NCBI GenBank assembly: GCA_010909725.1
Contig: JAACMV010000021.1
Coordinates: forward strand, 227,497 to 291,496
DNA length: 64,000 bases
Source of the DNA: Picochlorum sp. 'celeri'
Lineage: Eukaryota; Chlorophyta; Trebouxiophyceae
Direction: 5' to 3'
Below are positions 20,213 to 30,142 of this stretch, in pieces; positions within the stretch are counted from its first letter, which is position 1, and every line of letters begins with the position of its first letter. Made by a program: the position numbers and the translations under genes. The notes beneath the pieces were generated by a model. The model was not told where the DNA came from, did not search any database, and saw only the letters and a program-made list of their open reading frames with translations.

Positions 20213-21016
20213 ATGGCTGCGACTCAGGACGGTGGCTTTTTGGCGGTGATGAAATCACCTGGCCCTCTGAAAGAAAAGCCAAAACAATTGCAAAAAGCAT
20301 ATGAGAGATGGATCGGGTTCCAGCCCCCTGTTGTGGAAGGATTGGCGTCAGGTTTCTTTGGGGCCTTTCAGGGGGCCTTCCTAGGAACCCTTATGGGCAC
20401 GATGACCAAGGGTGGTTTGGAACAATCTCAAGCAACTGGTGTTGGACCAACAGCTCAAATGATGAAAATGGGCGGACCGGTGACACAGGCGAGGAACTTT
20501 GCCGTCATGACTGGAGTGAATGCAGGGATTAACGCATTCATGAGAAGGCATAGAAAAGTGGATGACATCCAGAATTCTCTTGTAGCTGCTTTTGGTTCCG
20601 GTGCATGTTTCTCTTTGGTTTCTGGGATGGGATCTCAGCCTCCTGTTCCAGGAACACCTGCACCAAACCCGCTGATGGGCGCCTTTTCTGCTGGTGTTGT
20701 ATTTGCATTATTCCAGGGCGCTTTTTACAAATTGGGTGAGACTTTCTCGGGACCAAAGACCAATGATACTGAATATGCTAGAGTAAAAGCCATGTTGACT
20801 CACTTAGGGCTTCAGAAGTATGAGAAGAATATGAAAAAGGCACAGCTTAATGATAGGACGTTGATGCTGTGGGATACCCCAGCATTGCAGGAGGCTAAAG
20901 TACCAGCTGGCCCTCGCCTGATTATTCTCAATCATATCAACACGTATAAGGGCCGCAAGGGCTCTCTTCATGATTATTTGAACCCAAGTGTTCCAGTACA
21001 GTCTTCTTCATCTTGA
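20213..21016 (+). CDS. Tim17/22/23-family + SAM-domain import protein (HP30/TRIC1-like)
   Basis: A single-exon gene of 267 residues. Residues about 35-165 form the Tim17/22/23 fold: Gly-rich membrane helices such as GLASGFFGAFQGAFLGTLMG, FAVMTGVNAGINAFMRRHR, AAFGSGACFSLVSGM and GAFSAGVVFALFQGAFY. Residues about 190-250 are a SAM domain (AMLTHLGLQKYEKNMKKAQLNDRTLMLW). This two-domain layout is known from plant HP30/TRIC1 proteins of the chloroplast inner envelope and mitochondria, which import transit-peptide-free proteins and tRNAs. The gene supports placement in the green lineage. Confidence 0.88.
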   Translation: MAATQDGGFLAVMKSPGPLKEKPKQLQKAYERWIGFQPPVVEGLASGFFGAFQGAFLGTLMGTMTKGGLEQSQATGVGPTAQMMKMGGPVTQARNFAVMTGVNAGINAFMRRHRKVDDIQNSLVAAFGSGACFSLVSGMGSQPPVPGTPAPNPLMGAFSAGVVFALFQGAFYKLGETFSGPKTNDTEYARVKAMLTHLGLQKYEKNMKKAQLNDRTLMLWDTPALQEAKVPAGPRLIILNHINTYKGRKGSLHDYLNPSVPVQSSSS

Positions 21017-21149
21017 GTTTATGTGTAGAATTTCGAGATTGTAAGGCTTTTGAATTGTTACACACATTCACAAAAATATACACAAAGAGCCATGAAGAAA
21101 CTGAATAAAGCACAAACAAATACATAACCAACATGTGGGCTTTGAATGC

Positions 21150-22202
21150 TCAGACAACAGGAGTGGCCTCAATGATGACGAGTTCTCCACCCGTACGGAT
21201 TATTCTCTGCAACTTGAATCCCGACTTTTCCAAAATTGGCCTCCACTGCTTTTCTGACCTTTCTTTGCCGTTGACCAAAGAGAGCATTTGCAAGTCCAAA
21301 AACGCCTGGATGTGGCTCAAAGGCTTTGTATCATCCAGCAACACCTCCATGATCAACACCTTGGAGCCCTGCACCCTTGATGCAGATGCATGTATCGTCT
21401 TCATAATATCTACGCACTTGTCATCGTCCCAATCATGAAGAATATGCTTCAGCAAGTACACATCAGCCTCTGGCACCGATTCAAAAAAGTCACCTGCAAC
21501 AAGTTCCACTCCTGTATCTGCTCCCTTCCACAAATCCTTTGCATCGTCAATCATCTTTCCCGTATCAAACACAATAGGTCTGATGGATCCATTGATCTTG
21601 CACACATCTTTGAGCAAATGCCCCTTTCCCCCACCAATATCAGCTACTCGAGACTCCCCCAACCCCTTCCAGTCATAGCCATCCAACAAGAATGGAGTAT
21701 TCCTCAGAGTATTGTCCTGCATCACTTGGTTAAAGTTGTGCAATTCAAATGCATGCTCATTATACCATTCCCATAGAGGTTTGTCATTACTGTACAGCTC
21801 CCAAGACGTCTTGTCTGGACTGCCAGCTCTCACAGACTCGTCCATATATATGTAGCCCAGAAACGATTCATTCATCACATGATTCACCATGGTACTCATA
21901 GATCCAGGAACAGATCGTAACATCTCCGAGCTGGCACTGTTTGACCACTTGTCTGTCTGTCTGTCCAGAGAAAACAAGCCCTGACTTTCACAGGCTTTCA
22001 ACATGCGATCGCACGCATCCGCTTTCAACCCCACTTTGTTCGCAATCTCGGAAGCTGTTATTGGGCCAAATTCATGAAGCACATCGGGCACTTTGGCCCT
22101 CACAAGAACATACATTGCTTTTGCAATGACCACTGACGTGGCAAGTTCCATTGGCTTTGGAATCAAAGAAACCTTGGTTTCCTTGGACTGAAAGATTCCC
22201 AT
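21150..22202 (-). CDS. Class II S-adenosylmethionine O-methyltransferase (ASMT/COMT-like)
   Basis: A single-exon gene of 350 residues. The N-terminal dimerisation domain has winged-helix features (ITASEIANKVGLKADACDRM). The Rossmann domain carries VADIGGGKGHLLKDV (SAM-binding) and a catalytic His in LLKHILHDWDDDKCVDI, followed by ILIMEVLLDD-like sequence (KVLIMEVLLDD). The family methylates small hydroxyl acceptors such as phenolics, flavonoids or N-acetylserotonin. The acceptor cannot be deduced. Length is standard. It lies opposite WDR76 with a 543-bp divergent promoter holding motif clusters. Confidence 0.92.
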   Translation of the reverse strand: MGIFQSKETKVSLIPKPMELATSVVIAKAMYVLVRAKVPDVLHEFGPITASEIANKVGLKADACDRMLKACESQGLFSLDRQTDKWSNSASSEMLRSVPGSMSTMVNHVMNESFLGYIYMDESVRAGSPDKTSWELYSNDKPLWEWYNEHAFELHNFNQVMQDNTLRNTPFLLDGYDWKGLGESRVADIGGGKGHLLKDVCKINGSIRPIVFDTGKMIDDAKDLWKGADTGVELVAGDFFESVPEADVYLLKHILHDWDDDKCVDIMKTIHASASRVQGSKVLIMEVLLDDTKPLSHIQAFLDLQMLSLVNGKERSEKQWRPILEKSGFKLQRIIRTGGELVIIEATPVV

Positions 22203-22309
22203 GGTTATTTTTTTTTGTTATGGAGATATATATTGGATATATGGTGCTACCGCGGTCGACATGGCAGAAGTACTACTAGGGTGACAATCCGTATTTTGTC
22301 ATACTTGAA

Positions 22310-22325
22310 GCGTCATGCATGACGC
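22310..22325. promoter_or_regulatory. Perfect palindrome with TGACG and CATGCATG
   Basis: GCGTCATGCATGACGC is a perfect 16-bp palindrome with inverted TGACG half-sites (bZIP-like) around the RY core CATGCATG (B3-factor-like). Twelve of its bases recur upstream of the transporter gene at 25977-25988. Confidence 0.45.
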
Positions 22326-22464
22326 ACATATGTGGCAGTTCAGCACCCAACTAACTATAATACACGGCCAAGCCTCGCCCTCGAGTGCACCCTACAGGCA
22401 TATCGATCGAGGTCCCCGTAACAGCAATTGTAACAGGAATTCCTTGGAGAACATCGCGATGAAT

Positions 22465-22490
22465 GTACAGGAATGTACATTACAATGTAC
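22465..22490. promoter_or_regulatory. Array of three AATGTAC (GTAC-core) sites
   Basis: GTAC cores at 22465-22468, 22475-22478 and 22487-22490 are spaced 10 and 12 bases, each preceded by AAT. In Chlamydomonas, GTAC is the core bound by the copper-response regulator CRR1 (an SBP-domain factor). Whether that applies here is unknown. Confidence 0.35.
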
Positions 22491-22745
22491 CGCTGTTTGT
22501 TGGCCACACAAATTTGATTCGCGTCACCACTGTCACTCTGATTGATGAATTCCGTTGCAAATTGGTCCATGTCAATTTATATAGTTCATTAAATTGACTA
22601 GTATAAACCTCTTCACACCAACAAGAGGTGATCCAATTCGTTCAACATAATTTTGAATAGTTGTATCCCTGATCAATCGATTGATTTGATCGCATTGTCC
22701 ATAGATTGAATCACATATTAAAAGAAAAGTGAAATCGAGTACGCA

Positions 22746-24239
22746 ATGGGACCTCCGCCTGGCGTATCAAATTCCTCTGGAGGGAATCCTACCAAAGAAT
22801 CGCTCACACATTTTGAAAGAGAGCGTATGGAGAGGATTCGTCAGAATAAAGAGAGGATGAAACTGCTTAATCTGGAGAATATGATGCCTGTTGTGGCAGA
22901 GCAGAAGGGGCAGAAGAGGCCTGTGCAGCGCAAGGGACTCGAGGCGAAGAGGGCAAAGACACAAGAGGTGTTGCCTCGGAGACGGTCGTCGAGACTCCAA
23001 GGGGCTCCTGCGGATGGAGCTGAGATTGTGGCGGAATCAAAGGGATCTGTGGTGGTGGGTACGTCGTCTGGAGCTGAGAAGCGGCAATTGGATGGAGGAG
23101 TATCTGTGGATGCCAGCCAGCCTGCTGAGCGGCATTCAAAAGAAGATTTGCCATTTGAGAGCGACAATGCAGAGAAGCAGGATGATGATAGTATTTTGGA
23201 AACTCTGGATCGATGTGGACGGGTGCGTCCTGGACGGGGGTCGCCAAAGAGCAATCTGTCAGAGTTGTCACTCAAAGAGGATGATGTTGCCAAAGTGACA
23301 AAGAGTGCCTGCACGCATCTGTCATTTATGCCGTGTCCTACAGAGCTGATACTCGCGGCAGCTGATAAAAGAGGTAATGTTGGTATTTGGAAAGTGGACG
23401 AGGAAGGAGAGGGCTTTGATGGGGTGGTGCAGTGCACCCCTCATTCTCAGTATGTGAGTGGACTGGCCTGGAGTAGCACCAGCATGGCCAGCTTGTTCAC
23501 GTCATCGTACGATGGAAGCGTCAGAAAATTAGATGCTGAAAAGAAATGTTTCATATATGAATGGGGAGATGAAGATATGGAGTACTCATCCATGGCTCTA
23601 TCCCCAGCAGCAGGAGGAGACTCGTGTGTCCTTTGCCTTGGGGACAACCAAGGATGCCTGGATCGAATCGACACGAGGCAGAAGAAGAAGCGGATTGACA
23701 CAGCTCCTGTAGTAATACACAACAAAAAAGTCAATACAGTCCATATGGACCCGCGTGCCGCCCATTTGATGGTGACATCGAGCACCGACTCGACTGTAGC
23801 TGTGTGGGACTTGAGGAAATTTGGGTCTCCCAAAAAGACAAAACCAGTGTGCGAAGGATCTCACAGACAAACCTGTCAGAGCGCCTACTTTTCTCCTGAT
23901 GGAAGTCAACGAATAGTAACGACGTCCTTTGACAATACCATTCGAATATGGGATGCCAAAAAAGGCATGGTTGACAAGGACACCATATCCATTCGGCATG
24001 ATAATCAAACAGGCAGGTGGGTCCTGCCTCTCCGAGCCGTGTGGGCCCCCGATTCGCAATCCATTCTGGTGGGCAGTATGAAGCGACATGTGGATATATT
24101 CAATGCGCATGATGGTTCGCTGCAGCATCAGCTCCAAAGTGAGTACATGACTGCAATTGCAGCAAGAAATTGCGTCCATCCGTCCATGTCTGTTGTTGCA
24201 TCTGGAACAGCCAGTGGCCGCATCCACATATACCGTTGA
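22746..24239 (+). CDS. WDR76/CMR1-like WD40 protein
   Basis: A single-exon gene of 497 residues. It begins with a helical stretch (SLTHFERERMERIRQNKERM) and RRSSRLQG, a combination typical of WDR76/CMR1 (yeast YDL156W) proteins. The C-terminal part from about residue 180 is a WD40 propeller: ILAAADKRGNVGIWKVD, VSGLAWSSTSMASLFTSSYDG, STDSTVAVWDLRKFG and FDNTIRIWD. WDR76/CMR1 proteins bind damaged DNA and chromatin and act in genome stability. The region between is acidic and rich in Ser and Glu. No frameshifts were seen. Confidence 0.82.
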   Translation: MGPPPGVSNSSGGNPTKESLTHFERERMERIRQNKERMKLLNLENMMPVVAEQKGQKRPVQRKGLEAKRAKTQEVLPRRRSSRLQGAPADGAEIVAESKGSVVVGTSSGAEKRQLDGGVSVDASQPAERHSKEDLPFESDNAEKQDDDSILETLDRCGRVRPGRGSPKSNLSELSLKEDDVAKVTKSACTHLSFMPCPTELILAAADKRGNVGIWKVDEEGEGFDGVVQCTPHSQYVSGLAWSSTSMASLFTSSYDGSVRKLDAEKKCFIYEWGDEDMEYSSMALSPAAGGDSCVLCLGDNQGCLDRIDTRQKKKRIDTAPVVIHNKKVNTVHMDPRAAHLMVTSSTDSTVAVWDLRKFGSPKKTKPVCEGSHRQTCQSAYFSPDGSQRIVTTSFDNTIRIWDAKKGMVDKDTISIRHDNQTGRWVLPLRAVWAPDSQSILVGSMKRHVDIFNAHDGSLQHQLQSEYMTAIAARNCVHPSMSVVASGTASGRIHIYR

Positions 24240-24335
24240 TTTCTTTGTTCTTTTCTTCAATAAAAATTTAATTTCTGAATTCCATCGGGGTATCCGTGAT
24301 CAATTCTCACGTGACATCAATCAAAGAAAAACGTC

Positions 24336-25595
24336 ATGTCTGAAAATGGAGCAGCACCGGCAGGTCTGAGCAAGAGAAAGGTGCGATTTTGTACTCTTTA
24401 TAGTGATATCAGAAGGAAAAGAAGAGGTCAAGCGGGAAATCTGTCAGTTCTCTTGGGATGATTCCAAAACGTGCCCTTGTCGTTGCCATCGCTGATATTC
24501 CCATAGAAAGCTTCATCTTCTATCTGTGATTCCTTTGTAGAGCGATGCAGCGTCTTTGGATGGAGACAGGCCAGCTATCAAAGCAAAGCCAAGGATGGAA
24601 AGGAACAGAGTCTTGGTGACTGGTGGAGCTGGGTTTGTTGGAAGCCATTTATGCGAGTATCTTGTGAAACGAGGGGATCATGTACGTATCTTTGGGTATA
24701 GTCGCATCATTCATTGTGTAACTGATGAGAGTATGAGTCACGCAGGTTATTTGCCTGGACAACTTTTTCACTGGTAGCAAGGACAATGTTGCACACTTGC
24801 TCCCATTCTCGAATTTCGAGCTCATCAGGCATGATGTTGTGGAGCCAATACTTCTTGAGATTGATCAGGTGTATCATTTGGCCTGTCCTGCGTCTCCTGT
24901 GCACTACAAGTATAATCCCATCAAGACCATGAAGACTGGATTCCTGGGAACAATCAATATGCTTGGGCTTGCAAAGCGTTGTAAGGGTCGATTTCTGTTG
25001 AGTTCAACATCAGAAGTGTATGGTGACCCCTTGGAGCATCCTCAGACTGAAGAGTATTGGGGGTAACGTGAATCCTATTGGGGAGCGCTCATGTTATGAT
25101 GAAGGTAAGAGGGCAGCAGAGTGCATCACAATGGATTATCACAGAGAGCACGGATTGGAGGTTCGAATTGTTAGGATTTTCAATACATATGGTCCACGAA
25201 TGGCCCTGGATGATGGGCGTGTCGTGTCCAATTTTGTAGCCCAGGCAATTAGAGGAGAGCCACTGACCATTTTTGGTGATGGTCAACAGACTCGTTCTTT
25301 CCAATATGTCAAAGATTTGATCCGTGGGATGGTGGCAGTCATGGATAATGATGAGCATATTGGTCCGTTCAATATTGGAAACCCAGGAGAGTTCACCATG
25401 CTTGAATTGGCAAAAATGGTGAGAGAAGTCATCAATCCCGAGGTGGAGATTTCGTTTGTCGAGAACACTGCTGATGATCCTAGCAGACGTAGACCAGATA
25501 TATCTAAAGCGAAAGAGTTGTTGGGATGGGAACCAGAGGTACCTCTCAAGGAAGGACTGCTGCCCATGATTGATGATTTTAAAAAGCGTCTATGA
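24336..25595 (+). CDS. UDP-glucuronate decarboxylase (UDP-xylose synthase), frame broken by a 5-G run
   Basis: Predicted exons are 24336-24380, 24541-24681 and 24746-25595. The gene encodes a cytosolic-type short-chain dehydrogenase with no membrane anchor. NAD binding is shown by [20 protein letters not shown]; the Ser is in [12 protein letters not shown]; the catalytic YxxxK is in SCYDEGKR. The family converts UDP-glucuronate to UDP-xylose plus CO2, feeding xylan and glycoprotein synthesis. At 25059-25063 the frame reads ...EYWG then stops (TGG GGG TAA); the homologous sequence continues one base out of frame as [14 protein letters not shown]. Four G's instead of five would restore an uninterrupted frame. 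This is either an assembly error or a real frameshift. Confidence 0.85.
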
Positions 25596-26070
25596 ACTGT
25601 TCGTCGGTGGTGTTTTGTTGATTGCCAATGTAAACCCTAAAAACCCTGCACGTCAAGGTGATTTGTCAAATTACTTGTCACAATTACAAGGATGCCGCAC
25701 CTTGCTCAGATCATTGGATTGAAATGCCTCAGCATGCACCCATTAATAGATATAGAAATATTTATCTGTACCAATACTGGAAGCATCGAGGCTGGCGAAG
25801 ATCCTTTTTCAATTTGCTAGAGATTCGCCTTGTAGCCGGATTTTGATATTTGCGTCATAAAGGTTCGTATTTTGGGCTGCTATGAGGGATATATTCATTT
25901 CACATATGCATTAAAATTATTTTAATGGGTTTATTCCTGGAGAACTGCGAAATCCTTGAATGCGGGATAATCTCTCTCATGCATGACGACACATGAGACA
26001 CCTCGTTGATCCGTGTTTATTTTGCTCTGCAGCCCGTTAATTCATAATAAAAATATAATTTATTTACATC
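25596..26070. promoter_or_regulatory. Spacer with SSS-transporter promoter
   Basis: A 475-bp gap. It carries TCATGCATGACG at 25977-25988 and an AT-rich AATTTATTTAC element ending four bases before the ATG at 26071. The same element style recurs before the starts at 32162 and 38684. A short telomere-like CCCTAAAAACCC stretch near 25633 is probably chance. Confidence 0.45.
25977..25988. promoter_or_regulatory. TCATGCATGACG element, shared 12-mer
   Basis: The same 12 bases occur at 22313-22324 in the O-methyltransferase/WDR76 promoter. It joins an RY core (CATGCATG) to a TGACG half-site and lies about 85 bases before the transporter start codon. Confidence 0.4.
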
Positions 26071-28176
26071 ATGGTTGATGCGCAAGGGTATTTGGCGTTG
26101 GCCTATACCTTTAGTGTGTTGGTAGCTGTTGGGCTGGCAGTGTATGCCTTTGTCAAGGGGTACATGCTTCGCTCCAAGATTGGGGATACAGAAGCATTTA
26201 TTACAGCAAGAGGGCAAGTTCAATGGTTCAGAATTGGATGGTCATTCTATGCTGGAGCTGTTGGTGCATGGGTTTTGACATCACCAGCAGGATATGCTAG
26301 TTATGCTGGAATGATGGGTCTGGTGTTTTATGCATTGGCTGCTGGATCACCATTCCTCATGATTGCCTACGCCGGAGATTCAATTAGAAATCAGTTGCCT
26401 CATGTCATGTCTCTGACCGATTTCAGTGGGTGGAGATATGGAGAGCTTCCAAAGGCATGTGTTGTCTTGGTCATCTTGTTCAACATGAGTATTGCATTGT
26501 TGGCAGAGTACTTTACCATTGGGAAAATCTTCAAGTACTTTGTCAAATCTGCACCCTACCCCATGGTTATTGTGGTGGGTATTTTGACACTTGCATACAC
26601 AGCTTATGGAGGTTTGTTGGTCTCCATTTTCACAGACACCATCCAGGGTATTGCCAGTGTCCTCTTCTTCTTCATCCTAGCAATCTACATGGCAGCAACA
26701 TTCAGACCTGGAGAACTGCCTCAGAATCAATGCGAAGATATTGCTGTTCCGGGACAGAATTCGACCATGCTGTACTGTTACGATGCTCTTCCATGCAAAC
26801 CATATGATGCATTCAATTACTACCCTTGCATCTCTGGAACACCGCAGTGCTCTGCGTTTGCCGAACTTGGAAACTCAGATGGATGTCCAATTGCAGGATA
26901 TTCTTCTATATTGACAATGCCTTTGTCATTGTTTGCTGCAACTGTGTTTTCTGAAGCAATGTGGCAGAGAGCTTGGGCATCTCAGGATAAGAGAAATCTC
27001 CGTATTGGTGCTTGGGTGGGATGTGCTGGAGTGATCATCATGGTGTTCTTTGCAGGATTGACTGGTCTCTTGACAGCATGGGCAGAAAATCCATCACTCA
27101 CATATGCTGCTCCAACAGAAGTCAATTACAATGGAGTCACTGTGAATGCTTCTCAGGAAGCAGAGCCTGATTTGTACCTTTTCCAGGTGTTGTACAAGGG
27201 AAAGTATCCAGATATTCAGGGCGGGGAGTTTGCGTACGTCAAACAACTCGACGAGCCAGATTTCTCTGGAAACTTATTCAAAGCGTACCCTAGTATTCAA
27301 AACTGGATTGGCGTCATCTTGGTCGTATTGGCCGTTGTCATGAATGAAGGAGCTGTTGATTCCATCCAAAATGGAATGACTGCAGCAGTCACCTCGTACT
27401 TTGAGCCAATCATCAAGCAATGGAATTTGTGGTGGACAAGAGGCGTTGTCGTCGTGCTCAATGCCATCTTAGTTGGTATTGGTGCATGGCTGGCTTTGGA
27501 CAATGTTCAAGTATCTGTGATTCAGCTCTTCTTGATCACCAACCAACTCTCCATTTGTTTCTTTGTTCCAGTCCTTGTGGGGCTTAGCACGCGTTTGCAC
27601 CGTTACATTGGTGGAGGATCCTTCCTCTTTTCTGGCCTCTTCTCTGTCTTCTGTCTGAGTCTCTACGGAGTGAACTATTTCTACAATACCTGTCCTCCAA
27701 GGGGACTGTCTCTGGTAAACCCAGATGAAGCAGTGAATGGTGAATGCTCACAACCACCAAGTGGCTATATTGACAATTTCACAGGAAAGCAATACGATTC
27801 TGGAAGCTTCGCTAGTGCCATGTATTACACTTGGATTGGAAATGGATATGCATGGGACTTTTTCTTGGTACCAGCATGTGTCTCGGTTGGATCCCTCCTC
27901 CTCAGTGCTTCCTTCTTTGCATTGATCAAGGATGTCAAACCAATCGCAAACAGGTTACAAGCATGGGGTATTGATCCAGATTATCCATCCTGGGGAATCA
28001 AATCCGTTGCAAACCACGGACACCTCTACGAAGAGGGGCATGCCAAACGCTTTGGCAGCAAAGTGGTGAACCGAAGCCTCAGCACTGGGGAGCAGAGCCA
28101 GGGTTTGGATAAAGAATCTTCAGAAGAATTGGCTGATGCCAAGAGAAGTTCTGATGACACATCAGAAGCTGTTTAA
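26071..28176 (+). CDS. Sodium:solute symporter-family (DUR3/urea-like) transporter
   Basis: A single-exon gene of 701 residues with about 13-15 hydrophobic helices. Family blocks include TEAFITARGQVQWFRIGWSF, TSPAGYASYAGMMG, YGGLLVSIFTDTIQG, SLFAATVFSEAMWQRAWASQ and a long later set of membrane helices. The SSS fold with QRAWAS and the double FTDTIQG-type block resembles eukaryotic DUR3 urea/polyamine transporters, but substrate is not proven; other SSS solutes remain possible. A loop near residues 215-280 is unusually rich in Cys (NQCEDI, LYCYDALPCKPY, YYPCISGTPQCSAF, DGCPIAG), so it probably forms disulfides outside the cell. The C-terminus is long and polar. Confidence 0.7.
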   Translation: MVDAQGYLALAYTFSVLVAVGLAVYAFVKGYMLRSKIGDTEAFITARGQVQWFRIGWSFYAGAVGAWVLTSPAGYASYAGMMGLVFYALAAGSPFLMIAYAGDSIRNQLPHVMSLTDFSGWRYGELPKACVVLVILFNMSIALLAEYFTIGKIFKYFVKSAPYPMVIVVGILTLAYTAYGGLLVSIFTDTIQGIASVLFFFILAIYMAATFRPGELPQNQCEDIAVPGQNSTMLYCYDALPCKPYDAFNYYPCISGTPQCSAFAELGNSDGCPIAGYSSILTMPLSLFAATVFSEAMWQRAWASQDKRNLRIGAWVGCAGVIIMVFFAGLTGLLTAWAENPSLTYAAPTEVNYNGVTVNASQEAEPDLYLFQVLYKGKYPDIQGGEFAYVKQLDEPDFSGNLFKAYPSIQNWIGVILVVLAVVMNEGAVDSIQNGMTAAVTSYFEPIIKQWNLWWTRGVVVVLNAILVGIGAWLALDNVQVSVIQLFLITNQLSICFFVPVLVGLSTRLHRYIGGGSFLFSGLFSVFCLSLYGVNYFYNTCPPRGLSLVNPDEAVNGECSQPPSGYIDNFTGKQYDSGSFASAMYYTWIGNGYAWDFFLVPACVSVGSLLLSASFFALIKDVKPIANRLQAWGIDPDYPSWGIKSVANHGHLYEEGHAKRFGSKVVNRSLSTGEQSQGLDKESSEELADAKRSSDDTSEAV

Positions 28177-28353
28177 CTCAACCAACCTATTACTATTCAT
28201 TTTTTTCTGTGCATGCTGCGTCTTGACAAGATCATGTAAAGCATTCAATACCCAATATTAATGGTCATGGTGGCAATTGAAAAAAAAAAAATTCTCATGT
28301 GCTGTCGGATTATTTCCTCAGGGTAGAAGATTTACATTCTTTATATATTAAGA

Positions 28354-30137
28354 ATGGTTTTCTCAGGGTTTAGGCAGGGATATCGCAGTCTGCGTCGCGC
28401 TTGCGTTGGTTTCGCATGGACCCGAGAAGCCTGCGGTATACGTGAAGCCAGCCATCGTGCCTTAAGTAGCTCGCAAGCATACTCTGACGTTGTAAGACAT
28501 TCATATGAAGGAATATCAGGTTGGGGTCGCGTGATTGGTGCTGCTTTTGTTGCTGGGACTGGCACAGCACTGTATTATTCAAACCTTGACAAGACACCTG
28601 CGTCATGTGGAGGTCCAGGCGTGGCAGCTGGTGCACACAGACCTGAGATGCCGACATTTTCAAAGGAAGAGGTTGCAAAGCACAAGACAAAGGATACTGG
28701 GATATGGGTGACGTACAAAGATGGTGTGTATGATGTGACAGACTGGGTTGACATTCATCCTGGGGGCGCTTCGCGATTGATGTTGGCAGCTGGCGGTCCG
28801 ATCGATCCGTTCTGGGCAATGTATGCACAGCATAATACCGAGCAAGTTCAGTCAATTTTGGAAGAATATCGGTTGGGTAATCTTGAGGGAGGAGGGTCGG
28901 TTGCTGTGGGGAATCCATATGAAAATGAGCCCACAGATAGACATCCATCCCTCGTGGTTCGGTCAACCACACCTATGAATTCAGAGACGCCAATGGAGCT
29001 TTTGGGGGAATCCCTCGTTACTCCAAATGATCTATTTTTTATAAGAAATCATTTGCCTGTGCCTGACATTGATGGGAAAGAGTATTCGTTTGAGGTTGAA
29101 GGGGAGGGTTTGAAAAGGCTGAGCCTGTCTCTGGATGACTTGAAGAGCAATTTTAAAAAGCATTCGATTACTGTGACAATACAGTGTACAGGGAACCGAA
29201 GGAAAGATATGATGGATAGTACGTGTTTCATTGTACTGTATATACATGTATATTTGCGTGTTTCTCATGTGCTTGATGTGTGTCATTTGTAGCTCCCTCG
29301 CCAAAGGAAATCAAGGGGCTCGAGTGGCAAGGAGCTGCCATTGGAACTGCCGTGTGGGGAGGCGTGCTGCTCCGAGATGTCTTGAAAGAGGCAGGTATCG
29401 ATGAAAATGATCCAGACATTGAGCACATTCGATTCTATGGGCACGATGGTGATATCACAGGGTCAACATATGGGGCATCGATTCCACTAGCAAAGGCCAT
29501 GGATGTTCGGGGGGATGTGCTTCTGGCATACGAGATGAACGGAAAAGAATTGACGAGAGATCATGGGTATCCTCTCCGAGTGGTTGTTCCAGGCGTTGCT
29601 GCATGTCGTAGTGTAAAATGGCTAAAAAAGATTGAAGCAAGTAGGCACGAGAGTGAATCCTTTTGGCAGCAACGTGACTACAAGACCTTTTCTCCGAATG
29701 TGGACTGGGATACTGTTGATTGGACGTCGTCACCTGCGATACAGAGCATGCCAGTGACGTCTGCTATTACCTATCCTGCTCCTGGATTTTGTGTCGAGAG
29801 GGATGGCGATGATGACCTCACCGTGACTGTGAAGGGGTATGCATGGAGTGGAGGAGGTAATGGGATCATACGGGTCGATGTGTCCACTGATGATGGCAAA
29901 ACGTGGCAAGATGCGAGCCTCAAAAAAGTGCACCAACAATCTGGGAGAGCCTGGGCTTGGACTCTATGGGAATGTGATGTGGAAATCCCAAAGGGGCATA
30001 TTGGCCCATTGGATATTGTTGCCAAGGCTACAGACGAGAGTTGCAACACGCAACCAGAACGAGCAGAAGGTATTTGGAACTTGAGAGGGGTCGTTTGCAA
30101 TACGTGGCCCAGAATTCGTATCGATATTAAAGAGTAA
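28354..30137 (+). CDS. Sulfite oxidase with N-terminal cytochrome b5 domain
   Basis: Exons 28354-29218 and 29293-30137 join in phase across a 74-bp intron, giving 569 residues. The N-terminus is Arg-rich and lacks acids for about 30 residues, then has a hydrophobic segment (VIGAAFVAGTGTALYY). This is like an intermembrane-space mitochondrial targeting signal. A cytochrome b5 domain follows, with heme ligands in HPGG (about His135) and YAQH (about His160). The molybdenum-cofactor domain starts near residue 200. Its ligand Cys is in TIQCTGNRR (about Cys278), and the dimerisation domain follows. It should oxidise sulfite to sulfate. Plant sulfite oxidases lack the heme domain, so this is the animal-type layout. 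Confidence 0.93.
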
Positions 30138-30142
30138 GATGA

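Larger units (their letters stand above)
22203..22745. promoter_or_regulatory. Divergent promoter, O-methyltransferase / WDR76
   Basis: A 543-bp gap with a TATA-like run next to the methyltransferase start (ggagatatatattggatata, about 22220-22239). It also has a TGACG/RY palindrome (22310-22325) and a GTAC array (22465-22490), described separately. No gene is seen. Confidence 0.45.

Noticed and set aside
25629..25649. Telomere-like CCCTAAAAACCC sequence
   Set aside because: Only two imperfect units; this is likely by chance and not an interstitial telomere.
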